In this document: positions 6,562 through 13,716 of the stretch, piece by piece
How positions within the stretch are numbered: position 1 is the stretch's first letter
How the letters are laid out: each line of letters opens with the position of its first letter
Assembly (NCBI GenBank): GCA_023416955.1
Contig: JAEZGM010000049.1
Coordinates: forward strand, 1-16,847
Source: Bacillota bacterium
Lineage (GTDB): Bacteria; Bacillota; Clostridia; Oscillospirales; Acutalibacteraceae
Reading direction: 5' to 3'
DNA: 16,847 nucleotides
Made by a program: the position numbers and the translations under genes
Notes under the pieces: generated by a model
Told to the model about the DNA's origin: nothing
What the model saw: only the letters and a program-made list of their open reading frames with translations
The model's database searches: none

Positions 6562-6924
6562 ATGGCCAGCCACAAAATGGGACGAATCACCGAAGACATC
6601 CGGCGCGAACTGACGGCTATTTTCAGGGAGTTAAAAGACCCGCGCGTGCAGGGATTGATCAGCATTGTCCGCGTGGAGGTCACAAACGATCTTTCCTTCT
6701 GCACTGTCTATATCAGTGCCATGGAGGGCATGGAGCGCGCCAAACAGGCGGTTGTCGGGTTGAAATCCGCATCCGGCTTTATCCGCCACGAGCTTGGCGT
6801 ACGGCTGGATTTACGGCATATCCCCGACCTTCTGTTTAAAGCGACGGATTCCATTGAGTACAGCGCCAACATCAATAAAATGCTCAATGATTTAAGGAGT
6901 GACTCTGATGGCGAATCTGAATGA
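6562..6924 (+). CDS. rbfA: 30S ribosome-binding factor RbfA
   Basis: RbfA (120 residues) binds the immature 30S subunit near helix 1 of 16S rRNA and is needed for late maturation and cold growth. The KH-like fold is marked by R-I-T-E-D-I-R-R-E-L at residues 8-17, L-K-D-P-R-V from 24, the strand V-E-V-T-N-D-L-S from 38, and L-R-H-I-P-D-L-L-F near 84-92. GGAGG (6548-6552) is well placed for ATG 6562. It is separated from infB by 116 bp holding no gene. B. subtilis has ylxP in this interval and this genome does not. Its end overlaps nrnA by 17 bp, indicating coupling. Confidence 0.95.
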   Translation: MASHKMGRITEDIRRELTAIFRELKDPRVQGLISIVRVEVTNDLSFCTVYISAMEGMERAKQAVVGLKSASGFIRHELGVRLDLRHIPDLLFKATDSIEYSANINKMLNDLRSDSDGESE

Positions 6925-7867
6925 GGCCGCGGATTTTCTGCGCGCCGGCGATTATTTTGTCATCCTGAGCCATATGTTCCCCGACGGGGACACGCTGGGA
7001 AGCTCCACTGCGCTCTGTATGGGGCTGCAGCAGCTCGGCAAGCATGCCATGATCCGCTGTTCCGACGGGATCGGCCCGAAATTTCAATATCTTTTCGAAG
7101 GTGTAAAAAAGGAAGAGTTTACGCCCCGGCTTGTCGTATCGGTGGATATTGCCGATACGACGCTGTTCGGCGAGCCGCTGTTCAGCGAATACGCGGATTG
7201 CGTTGATCTGTGTATTGACCACCATCTTTCGAACTCCTGCTTTGCAAAGCAGTGCTGGATCGACCCGAAGTCGGCGGCGACCTGCGAAATGATTTTTCAT
7301 CTGCTCAAGCAGCTCGGCGTGGGAATTGATCAACCGATTGCCGCCAGCGTTTATACCGGAATCACCACGGACACGGGCTGCTTTAAATATGCCAACGTAA
7401 CCCCCGTCACCCACCGGGTTGGGGCGGAGCTGTTGGAAACGGGCATCAATGCGGCTGATATCAACCGCAGAATGTTCGACACGAAGAGCCGCGCCCACAT
7501 GGAGATGGAACGGCGTATTGCGGATACGATCGAATACTATGATCACGATCGGATTGCCGCGATTGTGATTACACAACAGATGATTCAGGAAACCGGCGCG
7601 ACGGACGACGACATTGACGGCCTTTCGGCCATTCCGCGCCAGATTGAGGGCGTGCTGATCGGGATTACCGTTCGGGAGAAAGTGAACGGCGATTTTAAAA
7701 TTTCGCTGCGCGCGCAGCGGCCGGTCAATGCTTCCGAAATCTGCGCCCAATTCGGCGGCGGCGGTCACGCCGGCGCGGCGGGGTGCACGTTCAGTACGCC
7801 GCTGAAAGAAGCAAAGGCACAGATTATTCAAGCTGCTGAGGACTATTTGAAGAAATTAAATCAGTGA
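6908..7867 (+). CDS. nrnA: DHH-family nanoRNase / pAp phosphatase NrnA
   Basis: NrnA degrades RNA oligonucleotides of about two to five residues and dephosphorylates 3'-phosphoadenosine 5'-phosphate, finishing what PNPase and other exonucleases begin. The 319-residue protein carries the DHH phosphoesterase motifs: H22 with P25-D26-G27-D28, the V-D-I-A-D block, I-D-H-H at 103-106, and T-D-T-G-C-F. The DHHA1 substrate domain ends in GGGGHAGAAG (283-292). ATG 6908 is preferred over an in-frame GTG at 6899 because AAGGAG (6894-6899) lies 8 nt upstream. It starts inside rbfA and truB follows after 26 bp. Co-location with pnp fits a shared role in RNA turnover. Confidence 0.94.
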   Translation: MANLNEAADFLRAGDYFVILSHMFPDGDTLGSSTALCMGLQQLGKHAMIRCSDGIGPKFQYLFEGVKKEEFTPRLVVSVDIADTTLFGEPLFSEYADCVDLCIDHHLSNSCFAKQCWIDPKSAATCEMIFHLLKQLGVGIDQPIAASVYTGITTDTGCFKYANVTPVTHRVGAELLETGINAADINRRMFDTKSRAHMEMERRIADTIEYYDHDRIAAIVITQQMIQETGATDDDIDGLSAIPRQIEGVLIGITVREKVNGDFKISLRAQRPVNASEICAQFGGGGHAGAAGCTFSTPLKEAKAQIIQAAEDYLKKLNQ

Positions 7868-7893
7868 ATGACTGAAGCGCAGGGGGAAATTAT

Positions 7894-8811
7894 TTGGATG
7901 GCGTGATCGTATTGGATAAGCCGCAGGACTTTACCTCGTTCGATGCAGTTGCGGTGATGCGGCGGCTGAGCGGTCAGCGGAAAATCGGGCATACCGGCAC
8001 ACTTGACCCGATGGCGACAGGTGTGCTGCCGTTGCTGTTGGGCAAGGCAACCCGCGCCGCGTCCCTTTTGGACGACACGGACAAGGAGTATGAGGCGTCG
8101 TTCCGGTTCGGCACGGCGACGGACACACAGGACAGCACCGGAAAAGTGCTGAAAGAAAGCGGCGTGCCCGTCACCCGGGAACAGCTGGAATCGGTTCTGC
8201 CCCTGTTTCGGGGCGATATTCTGCAAATTCCGCCGATGTATTCGGCGGTGCAGAAGAACGGGCAGCGGCTTTACGACCTTGCGCGGCAGGGGATTGAGGT
8301 GGAGCGCGAACCCCGCCCGATTACGGTGTACAAGCTGGAGCTTAAGGAGTACGACGAGCCGACCCGCAGCGGCAGCTTTACCGTACGCTGCTCCAAAGGT
8401 ACTTATATCAGAACGCTCTGCGCGGATATCGGCGAGCGGCTGAACGCATATGGAATGATGACCGCGCTGCGCCGAACCGTCGCTTCCGGCTTTACGCTGG
8501 CGGATGCGGTCACGCTGGAGCAGGCAAGGGCGCTTTCCGAGCAGGGTACGCTCGCTCAGCGGGTGCTGCCGGTGGAACGGCTGTTTGAAACCCGCCTCGT
8601 GCTGCGCGTTACACAGGCGCAGGCACAGCGCTTTTCGAACGGCGGGGCATTAAGCCTTAACCGCACCGCAATCGCGGGGACGGACGAAGACGGCATGGGT
8701 TACCGCGTGGTTTCCCCGCAAGGGGAGTTCCTTGGCCTGGGGGAAGTGCATCTTGCCGAACAGGAGCTGAAAATACTTCGGCTTTTCTGCCGGGGGAACA
8801 GCGGAGATTGA
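7894..8811 (+). CDS. truB: tRNA pseudouridine-55 synthase TruB
   Basis: TruB converts U55 of the T-loop to pseudouridine in nearly all tRNAs. The protein has 305 residues. The catalytic aspartate is D38 within G-H-T-G-T-L-D-P (32-39). Other family blocks are the Y-E-A-S-F-R-F-G strand, Q-I-P-P-M-Y-S-A-V-Q-K-N-G, and R-C-S-K-G-T-Y-I-R-T-L. A C-terminal PUA-like RNA-binding region follows. The start is TTG at 7894, placed by AGGGGGA (7881-7887) and by the family start at DGVIVLDKP; no in-frame ATG is closer. ribF follows after 37 bp, the common truB-ribF pairing. Confidence 0.96.
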   Translation: MDGVIVLDKPQDFTSFDAVAVMRRLSGQRKIGHTGTLDPMATGVLPLLLGKATRAASLLDDTDKEYEASFRFGTATDTQDSTGKVLKESGVPVTREQLESVLPLFRGDILQIPPMYSAVQKNGQRLYDLARQGIEVEREPRPITVYKLELKEYDEPTRSGSFTVRCSKGTYIRTLCADIGERLNAYGMMTALRRTVASGFTLADAVTLEQARALSEQGTLAQRVLPVERLFETRLVLRVTQAQAQRFSNGGALSLNRTAIAGTDEDGMGYRVVSPQGEFLGLGEVHLAEQELKILRLFCRGNSGD

Positions 8812-8848
8812 ATACGGCGTTCTTGCTGTTAGTTATGATGGGGGCATC

Positions 8849-9769
8849 ATGAAGATATATGATCAGTTAACGCCATGCGGCGGCGAATCCGCCGTTGCGC
8901 TGGGCAATTTCGACGGTTTGCACCTGGGACATCAGAAAGTGATTGCGTCCGCGGTCGCGGAAAAGAAGAATGGACTGGTGCCGACGGTTTTTACATTTAC
9001 GGGTAATCCGCAGGAGGACCTGAGCGGCCGGACAGGCGGCGACCTGATTACACAGGAGCAGAAGATTGCCCTGCTGGAAGAATTGGGCGTGGAGCAGCTC
9101 TACCTGCTGAATTTTGCCGTGCTGAAAGATTTGACCGCAGAGGATTTTGTTTCGCGGGTGCTTTCCGGCGTCTGCCGTGCAAAAGCGGTTTGCTGCGGCT
9201 TTAACTTCACGTTTGGGCGGGGCGGCAGTGCCGGAAGCCCAGAACTGGAAGCGCTGTGTGCACAGCGTGGAATTCAGACGGAGGTCGCCGGCGCTGTGCT
9301 GTCCGGCGGCGAGCCGGTCAGCTCCACACGGATTCGCGGCCTGATTGCCATGGGCAATATGGAGCAGGCGGCGCAGCTTTTGGGCAGACCGTACAGCTAT
9401 GTGTCGGAGGTTGTGCACGGCAAGCGCCTTGGACGCGAGCTCGGCACGCCTACGCTCAATCAGGCGATCCCCGAAAATCTGATTTTGCCACGCTTCGGCG
9501 TTTATATTTCCAAGGTGTTTTTCAACAGCATGGAGTACGCCGGGGTCACGAACGTAGGGGTCAACCCCACGGTCGGGGGAGAAAAAGCGCGGGCGGAAAC
9601 ATGGATGCCCGATTACAGCGGGCCGGATTTTTACGGTGAAACCGTGCGCGTCGACTTTGTGAAATTTCTTCGCCCCGAGGTCCGCTTTCCCGGGTTACCG
9701 GAGCTGAAAGCGGCAATCCTAAAGGATGGGGAAGACGCGCGAATTTATTTTGCGCAGGCCGGCGCGTAA
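8849..9769 (+). CDS. ribF: Bifunctional riboflavin kinase / FAD synthetase
   Basis: RibF phosphorylates riboflavin to FMN and adenylates FMN to FAD. The 306-residue protein has the N-terminal nucleotidyltransferase domain with GNFDGLHLGH (19-28), C-G-F-N-F-T-F-G-R and S-S-T-R-I-R (158-163). The C-terminal riboflavin kinase domain starts near residue 185 with G-K-R-L-G-R-E-L-G-T-P-T-L-N (191-204). The kinase signature is usually PTAN; the middle residue is leucine here, but the Thr and Asn that hold Mg-ATP are kept, so activity is expected. A GGGGG run (8840-8844) serves as ribosome binding site. It probably ends the first transcription block, since rpsO has its own promoter. Confidence 0.96.
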   Translation: MKIYDQLTPCGGESAVALGNFDGLHLGHQKVIASAVAEKKNGLVPTVFTFTGNPQEDLSGRTGGDLITQEQKIALLEELGVEQLYLLNFAVLKDLTAEDFVSRVLSGVCRAKAVCCGFNFTFGRGGSAGSPELEALCAQRGIQTEVAGAVLSGGEPVSSTRIRGLIAMGNMEQAAQLLGRPYSYVSEVVHGKRLGRELGTPTLNQAIPENLILPRFGVYISKVFFNSMEYAGVTNVGVNPTVGGEKARAETWMPDYSGPDFYGETVRVDFVKFLRPEVRFPGLPELKAAILKDGEDARIYFAQAGA

Positions 9770-9821
9770 ATTGCGTTTTGGGAAAAGTGTTCCCCGCCCG
9801 AAGCTGCGGGCAAGAATCCTG

Positions 9822-9850
9822 TTTACAAAGCTGATCTTGCGTGCTATAAT
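9822..9850 (+). promoter_or_regulatory. Strong sigma-A promoter of rpsO-pnp
   Basis: TTTACA (9822-9827, five of six consensus bases) and TATAAT (9845-9850, perfect) are separated by 17 nt. TGC directly before the -10 gives an extended element. Transcription would start near 9857, about 100 nt before rpsO. It lies wholly in the ribF-rpsO gap and is among the best promoters in the window. Confidence 0.85.
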
Positions 9851-9856
9851 AAACTT

Positions 9857-9951
9857 CGTATCCATGCCCCTTTCCCGGATAGCGGAACAAGCCCCGCACG
9901 GGGATTTCACCGGCCGCTTTCTGCGATTGAGGGTAAATTTATAAAAGGTGG
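9857..9951 (+). promoter_or_regulatory. Candidate S15-responsive rpsO leader
   Basis: The roughly 100-nt leader can form an outer stem AGCGG/CCGCT (9881-9885 with 9914-9918) around an inner hairpin CCCC/GGGG (9892-9895 with 9900-9903). CCGG at 9875-9878 could alternatively pair with CCGG at 9910-9913. Ribosomal protein S15 is known to repress its own mRNA in several bacterial lineages through different leader folds. A role here is inferred from position and foldability only. Confidence 0.4.
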
Positions 9952-9958
9952 AAATACC

Positions 9959-10222
9959 ATGTTAAAAGAAGAAAAAACCGCGATTATCAAAGAGTATGCC
10001 GTTCATGAGGGCGACACCGGTTCCCCGGAAGTTCAGGTTGCCGTGCTGACAAAGCGCATTAATGACCTGACCGATCACCTCAGAACCCATCAGAAGGATC
10101 ACCACTCCCGCCGCGGTCTGCTGAAAATGGTCGGCCAGAGAAGAAATCTGCTGAACTATCTGCAGAACAACGACATTGAGCGGTATCGTGCGCTGATTGC
10201 AAGACTCGGCATTCGTAAATAA
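9959..10222 (+). CDS. rpsO: 30S ribosomal protein S15
   Basis: S15 is a primary binding protein of the 16S rRNA central domain and contributes to an intersubunit bridge. The protein has 87 residues, close to the usual 88-89. Recognisable blocks are the G-D-T-G-S-P-E-V-Q loop (18-26), the L-R-T-H-Q-K-D-H-H-S-R-R-G-L rRNA-binding stretch (41-54) and the terminal R-L-G-I-R-K. AAAGGTGG (9944-9951) is placed 7 nt before ATG 9959. The rpsO-pnp order is common across bacteria. Confidence 0.98.
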   Translation: MLKEEKTAIIKEYAVHEGDTGSPEVQVAVLTKRINDLTDHLRTHQKDHHSRRGLLKMVGQRRNLLNYLQNNDIERYRALIARLGIRK

Positions 10223-10235
10223 TTTCGGTTATATG

Positions 10236-10265
10236 GGCAGGCGGCGTCAGCTGCCTGCCTTTAGG
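10236..10265 (+). terminator. Leaky terminator hairpin between rpsO and pnp
   Basis: GGCAGGCGGC (10236-10245) pairs with GCTGCCTGCC (10250-10259) over 10 bp with one G-U pair around loop GTCA. The T tract is short (TTT, then AGG), so only partial termination is expected. This would give more rpsO than pnp transcript from the shared promoter. No clear promoter lies between it and pnp. Confidence 0.6.
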
Positions 10266-10278
10266 CTATTATAACAAC

Positions 10279-10356
10279 GGGAGGAAATGGGATTTTAGCA
10301 GTGAAACGAGCTTCCGCGGCGCGGCGGTTGGTTTTATTGCTAAACCTGTTTCCCCG
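10279..10356 (+). promoter_or_regulatory. Long stem-loop in the pnp leader
   Basis: Positions 10294-10307 pair with 10331-10344 over 14 consecutive base pairs including two G-U pairs. Below that, GGAAA (10283-10287) and TTTCC (10349-10353) extend the helix past small bulges. The apex holds a GC-rich segment able to form CCGC/GCGG. The 3' arm ends about 20 nt before the pnp start codon. In E. coli, a long pnp leader duplex is cut by RNase III and then processed by PNPase, giving feedback control. The same arrangement here is an analogy, not proof. Confidence 0.55.
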
Positions 10357-10377
10357 TAAAAAGGATGGAGGAACAGT

Positions 10378-12618
10378 ATGTTTGAAAATTTCAAAGTGTT
10401 CAGCACTGATTTTGCCGGACGCCCGTTAGTGGTCGAAACCGGTAAAATGGGGCAGCTTGCAAACGGCGAGTGCCTGATTCGCTACGGCGAAACCGTGGTG
10501 CATGTCGCCGTAACCGCTTCCGCGAAACCGCGCGAAGGCGTTGACTTTTTCCCGCTTTCCGTGGATTTTGAAGAAAAGCTTTATTCGGTCGGACGCATTC
10601 CGGGTTCCTACCTGAAACGGGAAGGCCGCCCGAGCGACAAGGCCGTTTTGGTTTCCCGCGTGATTGACCGCCCGATTCGCCCGCTTTTCCCGAAGGATAT
10701 GCGCAACGATGTTTCTGTAGTCTGCACCGTCATGGCGGTTGACCACGATTGTTTGCCCGAAATCGCGGCGATGGTCGGTACGTCCATTGCGCTCAGCATT
10801 TCCGACATTCCGTGGAAAGGCCCTATCTCCGGTGTTTCCGTCGGTTATGTGGACGGCGAGTACGTCATTAACCCCACCTCCGCGCAGCGCGCGGTCAGCC
10901 AGATGGCGGTGACGGTTGCGTCAACCGATTCCCGTATCGCCATGATTGAAGCGGGCGCGAACATCGTGACCGATGAAGTCATGTACGACGCGATTATGGC
11001 GGGTCATGAGGCAAACCAGAAAATCATTGCGTTCATCAAGGGGATTCAGCAGGAAATCGGAAAGGCGAAATTCAGCTACCCCAGCAATGAGCCGGACGAA
11101 GAAATGCTCGGTGCCATTAAGGCTTTTGCAACGGAAGACGTAAAGGCCGCGCTGGATACGGACGACAAGACCGTGCGCGACGAGCGCCTGAAGCCGATTT
11201 ACGCAAAGGTGCATGAGAAATTCGACGAGATTTACCCCGATCAGGCGGCAAAGATCGACGAGTGTATGTACCGCACGCAGAAATATATTGTACGCCGCTG
11301 GCTGCTCGACGAGCAGAAGCGTGTGGATGGGCGCAAGATGGACCAGATGCGCCCGCTTGCCGCCGAAGTTGACCTGCTGCCCCGGGTACACGGTTCCGGG
11401 ATGTTTACCCGCGGCCAGACACAGGTTCTGACGGTCGCCACACTGGGCCCTGTCAGCGAAGGCCAGCTTTTGGACGGCATTGACGAAGAGGAAAGCAAGC
11501 GTTATATCCACCATTACAATTTTCCGTCCTACTCCGTCGGGGAAACGAAGCCGAGCCGCGGCCCGGGCCGCCGTGAAATCGGTCACGGTGCACTTGCCGA
11601 GCGCGCACTGGTTCCCGTTATCCCTCCTGTGGAGGAATTCCCCTACGCCTACCGCCTGGTTTCCGAAGTCCTGTCCTCCAACGGCTCCACTTCACAGGCT
11701 TCCATCTGCGGCTCCACGCTGGCGCTCATGGCTGCCGGTGTGCCGATTAAAGCACCTGTTGCCGGTATCTCCTGCGGCCTCATCACCGAAGGCGAGCGCT
11801 GGATGACCATGGTCGACATTCAGGGTCTGGAAGATTTCTTCGGTGATATGGACTTTAAGGTCGGCGGAACCAAGGAAGGCATTACCGCAATCCAGATGGA
11901 TTTAAAGATTGACGGCCTTACCCCGGAAATGGTGAAGGAAGCGCTTGAAAAAACGCACAAGGCCAGAAATTATATTATTGATGAAATTATGCTCAAGGCA
12001 ATTCCGGAGCCGCGCAAGGAGCTTTCCAAGTACGCGCCGAAAATGCTTTCCACGAAGATTCCAGTTGACAAGATTCGTGAAGTAATCGGCACCGGCGGCA
12101 AGGTCATTCAGAAAATCTGTGCCGAGTGCCAGGTCAAGGTTGACGTTCAGGAAGACGGAAATATTTATGTTTCCGGCATTGACGCGGAAAACTGCAAACG
12201 CGCACTGACCATCATTGATACGATTGTCAACGATCCCGAGCCGGGTTCCTTCTACAAAGGAAAGGTAACCCGCATCATGGATTTCGGCGCATTTGTTGAA
12301 ATTGCCCCCGGCAAGGAAGGCCTTGTCCACATTTCCCGTCTTGACGTAAAGCGCACCGAAAAGGTGACGGACGTTGTCAACCCCGGCGATGAGATTACCG
12401 TCAAGGTGCTTGAAGTCGATGACAAGGGCAGGCTGAACCTTTCCCGCCGCGACGCGCTGATTGAGCTGGACGGCCTTGTCCCGGAAAACGAAATTTCCGA
12501 CGCACCCCGCCGCCCGGCGCCACGCCGTGACAATTTCCGCCGCGACGACCGCCCGCGTGAGGAGCGTCCCCGCGGGAGCAACGGCTTTATTCAGAATACG
12601 AATAAACCCCGCGAATAA
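10378..12618 (+). CDS. pnp: Polyribonucleotide nucleotidyltransferase (PNPase)
   Basis: PNPase degrades RNA from the 3' end by phosphorolysis and can add tails in reverse; it is a main 3' exonuclease of Firmicutes mRNA decay. The 746-residue protein has two RNase PH domains (about 12-145 and 325-540) joined by a helical region, then a KH domain (about 555-615) and an S1 domain (about 623-690). Catalytic-site aspartates D490 and D492 lie in F-F-G-D-M-D-F-K. The KH loop is I-G-T-G-G-K (570-575). The tail from about residue 705 is rich in Arg, Asp and Pro, a likely disordered RNA- or protein-contact region. GGAGG (10367-10371) precedes ATG 10378. A strong terminator follows 14 bp past the stop. 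Confidence 0.98.
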   Translation: MFENFKVFSTDFAGRPLVVETGKMGQLANGECLIRYGETVVHVAVTASAKPREGVDFFPLSVDFEEKLYSVGRIPGSYLKREGRPSDKAVLVSRVIDRPIRPLFPKDMRNDVSVVCTVMAVDHDCLPEIAAMVGTSIALSISDIPWKGPISGVSVGYVDGEYVINPTSAQRAVSQMAVTVASTDSRIAMIEAGANIVTDEVMYDAIMAGHEANQKIIAFIKGIQQEIGKAKFSYPSNEPDEEMLGAIKAFATEDVKAALDTDDKTVRDERLKPIYAKVHEKFDEIYPDQAAKIDECMYRTQKYIVRRWLLDEQKRVDGRKMDQMRPLAAEVDLLPRVHGSGMFTRGQTQVLTVATLGPVSEGQLLDGIDEEESKRYIHHYNFPSYSVGETKPSRGPGRREIGHGALAERALVPVIPPVEEFPYAYRLVSEVLSSNGSTSQASICGSTLALMAAGVPIKAPVAGISCGLITEGERWMTMVDIQGLEDFFGDMDFKVGGTKEGITAIQMDLKIDGLTPEMVKEALEKTHKARNYIIDEIMLKAIPEPRKELSKYAPKMLSTKIPVDKIREVIGTGGKVIQKICAECQVKVDVQEDGNIYVSGIDAENCKRALTIIDTIVNDPEPGSFYKGKVTRIMDFGAFVEIAPGKEGLVHISRLDVKRTEKVTDVVNPGDEITVKVLEVDDKGRLNLSRRDALIELDGLVPENEISDAPRRPAPRRDNFRRDDRPREERPRGSNGFIQNTNKPRE

Positions 12619-12632
12619 GCTTTGATTCTCCG

Positions 12633-12664
12633 GCAGCCGCCCGTATTTCGGGCGGCTGCTTTTT
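12633..12664 (+). terminator. Intrinsic terminator of pnp
   Basis: GCAGCCGCCCG (12633-12643) and CGGGCGGCTGC (12649-12659) form a perfect 11-bp GC-rich stem with loop TATTT, followed by five T residues. This is a textbook strong terminator and marks the end of the rimP-pnp cluster. Confidence 0.93.
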
Positions 12665-12805
12665 ACAATAAGCATATTTTTACGCTCCACGAAGCTGAAT
12701 TTGGAGTATTTTCCTTTTTTAGAGTGGCTAAAATGATGAGATTTCCCGAAATTTTAATTTTAGATTTGAGGTATGATGAAGTCTTGCCCTCAGGCCGGGC
12801 GGGCC

Positions 12806-12940
12806 CATACTTTTGCTGCGTCCGAAAGTATGCAAAGGGGCGCAGTGTGTGCACGGAGTGCACACCGGTGGATTTGGAAGGCCAAGAGGGGCTCCATAAA
12901 TCCTCCCTGCACCCCCAAGTATCCCCAAGGAGATATTGGG
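12806..12940. other. Array of four successive stem-loops in a geneless spacer
   Basis: The 444-bp spacer 12619-13062 holds no convincing gene; its short frames lack ribosome binding sites and family motifs. Apart from the pnp terminator it contains four adjacent hairpins. CATACTTT/AAAGTATG pair at 12806-12813 and 12825-12832. GTGTGCAC/GTGCACAC pair at 12847-12854 and 12858-12865. GGATTTGGA pairs with TCCATAAATCC (12870-12878, 12893-12903; 2-nt bulge). CCCAAGTATC pairs with GATATTGGG (12914-12923, 12932-12940; one bulge). ATACTTTTGCT occurs at 12807-12817 and again directly repeated at 12946-12956. Possible identities are a structured RNA, an intergenic repeat element, or debris of a mobile element. 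I see no clear promoter or terminator specific to it. Confidence 0.55.
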
Positions 12941-13000
12941 CGCGGATACTTTTGCTATTCTCATTGACGGCATTGGATTTGGCCTTATTGGATACCCCGC

Positions 13001-13030
13001 CTGGCATTTTATTTATTTATGATTTATAAT
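13001..13030 (+). promoter_or_regulatory. Probable promoter of the HAD-nitroreductase pair
   Basis: A perfect TATAAT (13025-13030) is preceded by CTGGCA (13001-13006, four of six consensus bases) at an 18-nt spacing, in an AT-rich stretch 32 nt before the HAD start codon. The -10 is convincing and the -35 is weaker. Confidence 0.55.
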
Positions 13031-13062
13031 AGAAGGCAGAAAAATAGAAAGATGGGAATCAT

Positions 13063-13686
13063 TTGTTTACTGATATCATATGGGACTTTGACGGAACACT
13101 GTTTGATACCTACCCAGCAACGGCCAAAGCATTTCAAAAAGCCCTGCGGGTGTATCACATTGAAGAAGCGAGCAGCACGATACAAGATTACCTCAAGATT
13201 TCGGAAGGATATGCCGTGGCGCACTTTAAAAAAGAATATGCGCTGGACGACCGTTTTGACGACGTTTATGATGCCTGTAAACGAGCGATTCCGTTTGAGG
13301 ATGTAAAACCGTTTCCGTATGCGGCCGAGGTGTGCGCGCAAATTGCCGCTTCGGGCGGGCGCAATTACATGATCACCCACAGGGGCGGTTCAACACTGAC
13401 ACTTCTGGGGTATTACGGAATGATGCCCAGCTTCACGGAGGTGGTCACCAAGCGCTATGGCTTTGCGCGCAAGCCAAACCCGGAAGCCTTTCTGTATCTG
13501 ATTGACAAATACCAAATGGACAGGTGCTCAGTAATGGTCGTTGGGGACAGGGATTTGGAAATTCTGGCAGGAAAGGCGGCGGGCATCTCAACCTGCCTGT
13601 ATAATACGAACGGAATTGTCCCTTCGGAGGAGCCTGATTTTCATATTGAATCTTTGAATAACTTACTGGATATCATTCATCGGTAA
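13063..13686 (+). CDS. HAD-superfamily phosphatase-like hydrolase
   Basis: This 207-residue protein is a haloacid-dehalogenase-type hydrolase with a helical (type C1) cap, close in layout to phosphoglycolate phosphatase and beta-phosphoglucomutase relatives. Motif I is D8-F-D10-G-T-L, with D8 the nucleophile. Motif II is the T105 of M-I-T-H-R-G. Motif III is K137 in K-P-N-P-E. Motif IV is G-D-R-D-L-E with D162 and D164. All catalytic residues are present, so it should be an active phosphohydrolase; the substrate cannot be told. The start is TTG 13063 after an imperfect Shine-Dalgarno stretch (AGAAAGATGG, 13046-13055). A nitroreductase gene follows after 30 bp. Its base composition looks lower in GC than the operon upstream. 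Confidence 0.85.
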   Translation: MFTDIIWDFDGTLFDTYPATAKAFQKALRVYHIEEASSTIQDYLKISEGYAVAHFKKEYALDDRFDDVYDACKRAIPFEDVKPFPYAAEVCAQIAASGGRNYMITHRGGSTLTLLGYYGMMPSFTEVVTKRYGFARKPNPEAFLYLIDKYQMDRCSVMVVGDRDLEILAGKAAGISTCLYNTNGIVPSEEPDFHIESLNNLLDIIHR

Positions 13687-13716
13687 ATGAACGAAATTAC
13701 TGACTGGAGGCATTTT

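Noticed and set aside
10921..11586. 221-codon minus-strand frame inside pnp
   Set aside because: Antisense shadow of PNPase, without start signals or family motifs.
12806..12940. CRISPR array or tRNA cluster as explanation of the hairpins
   Set aside because: The stems differ in sequence and spacing, there is no repeat-spacer pattern, and no cloverleaf with T-loop or CCA-type 3' end can be drawn.
12622..13029. Short frames in the pnp-HAD gap on both strands
   Set aside because: They begin in the pnp terminator or lack ribosome binding sites, and they run through the hairpin array. Their Cys/His/Arg-rich products look non-coding.
13019..13306. Frame overlapping the start of the HAD gene
   Set aside because: The overlapping frame encoding the HAD protein holds all four catalytic motifs; this one has none.
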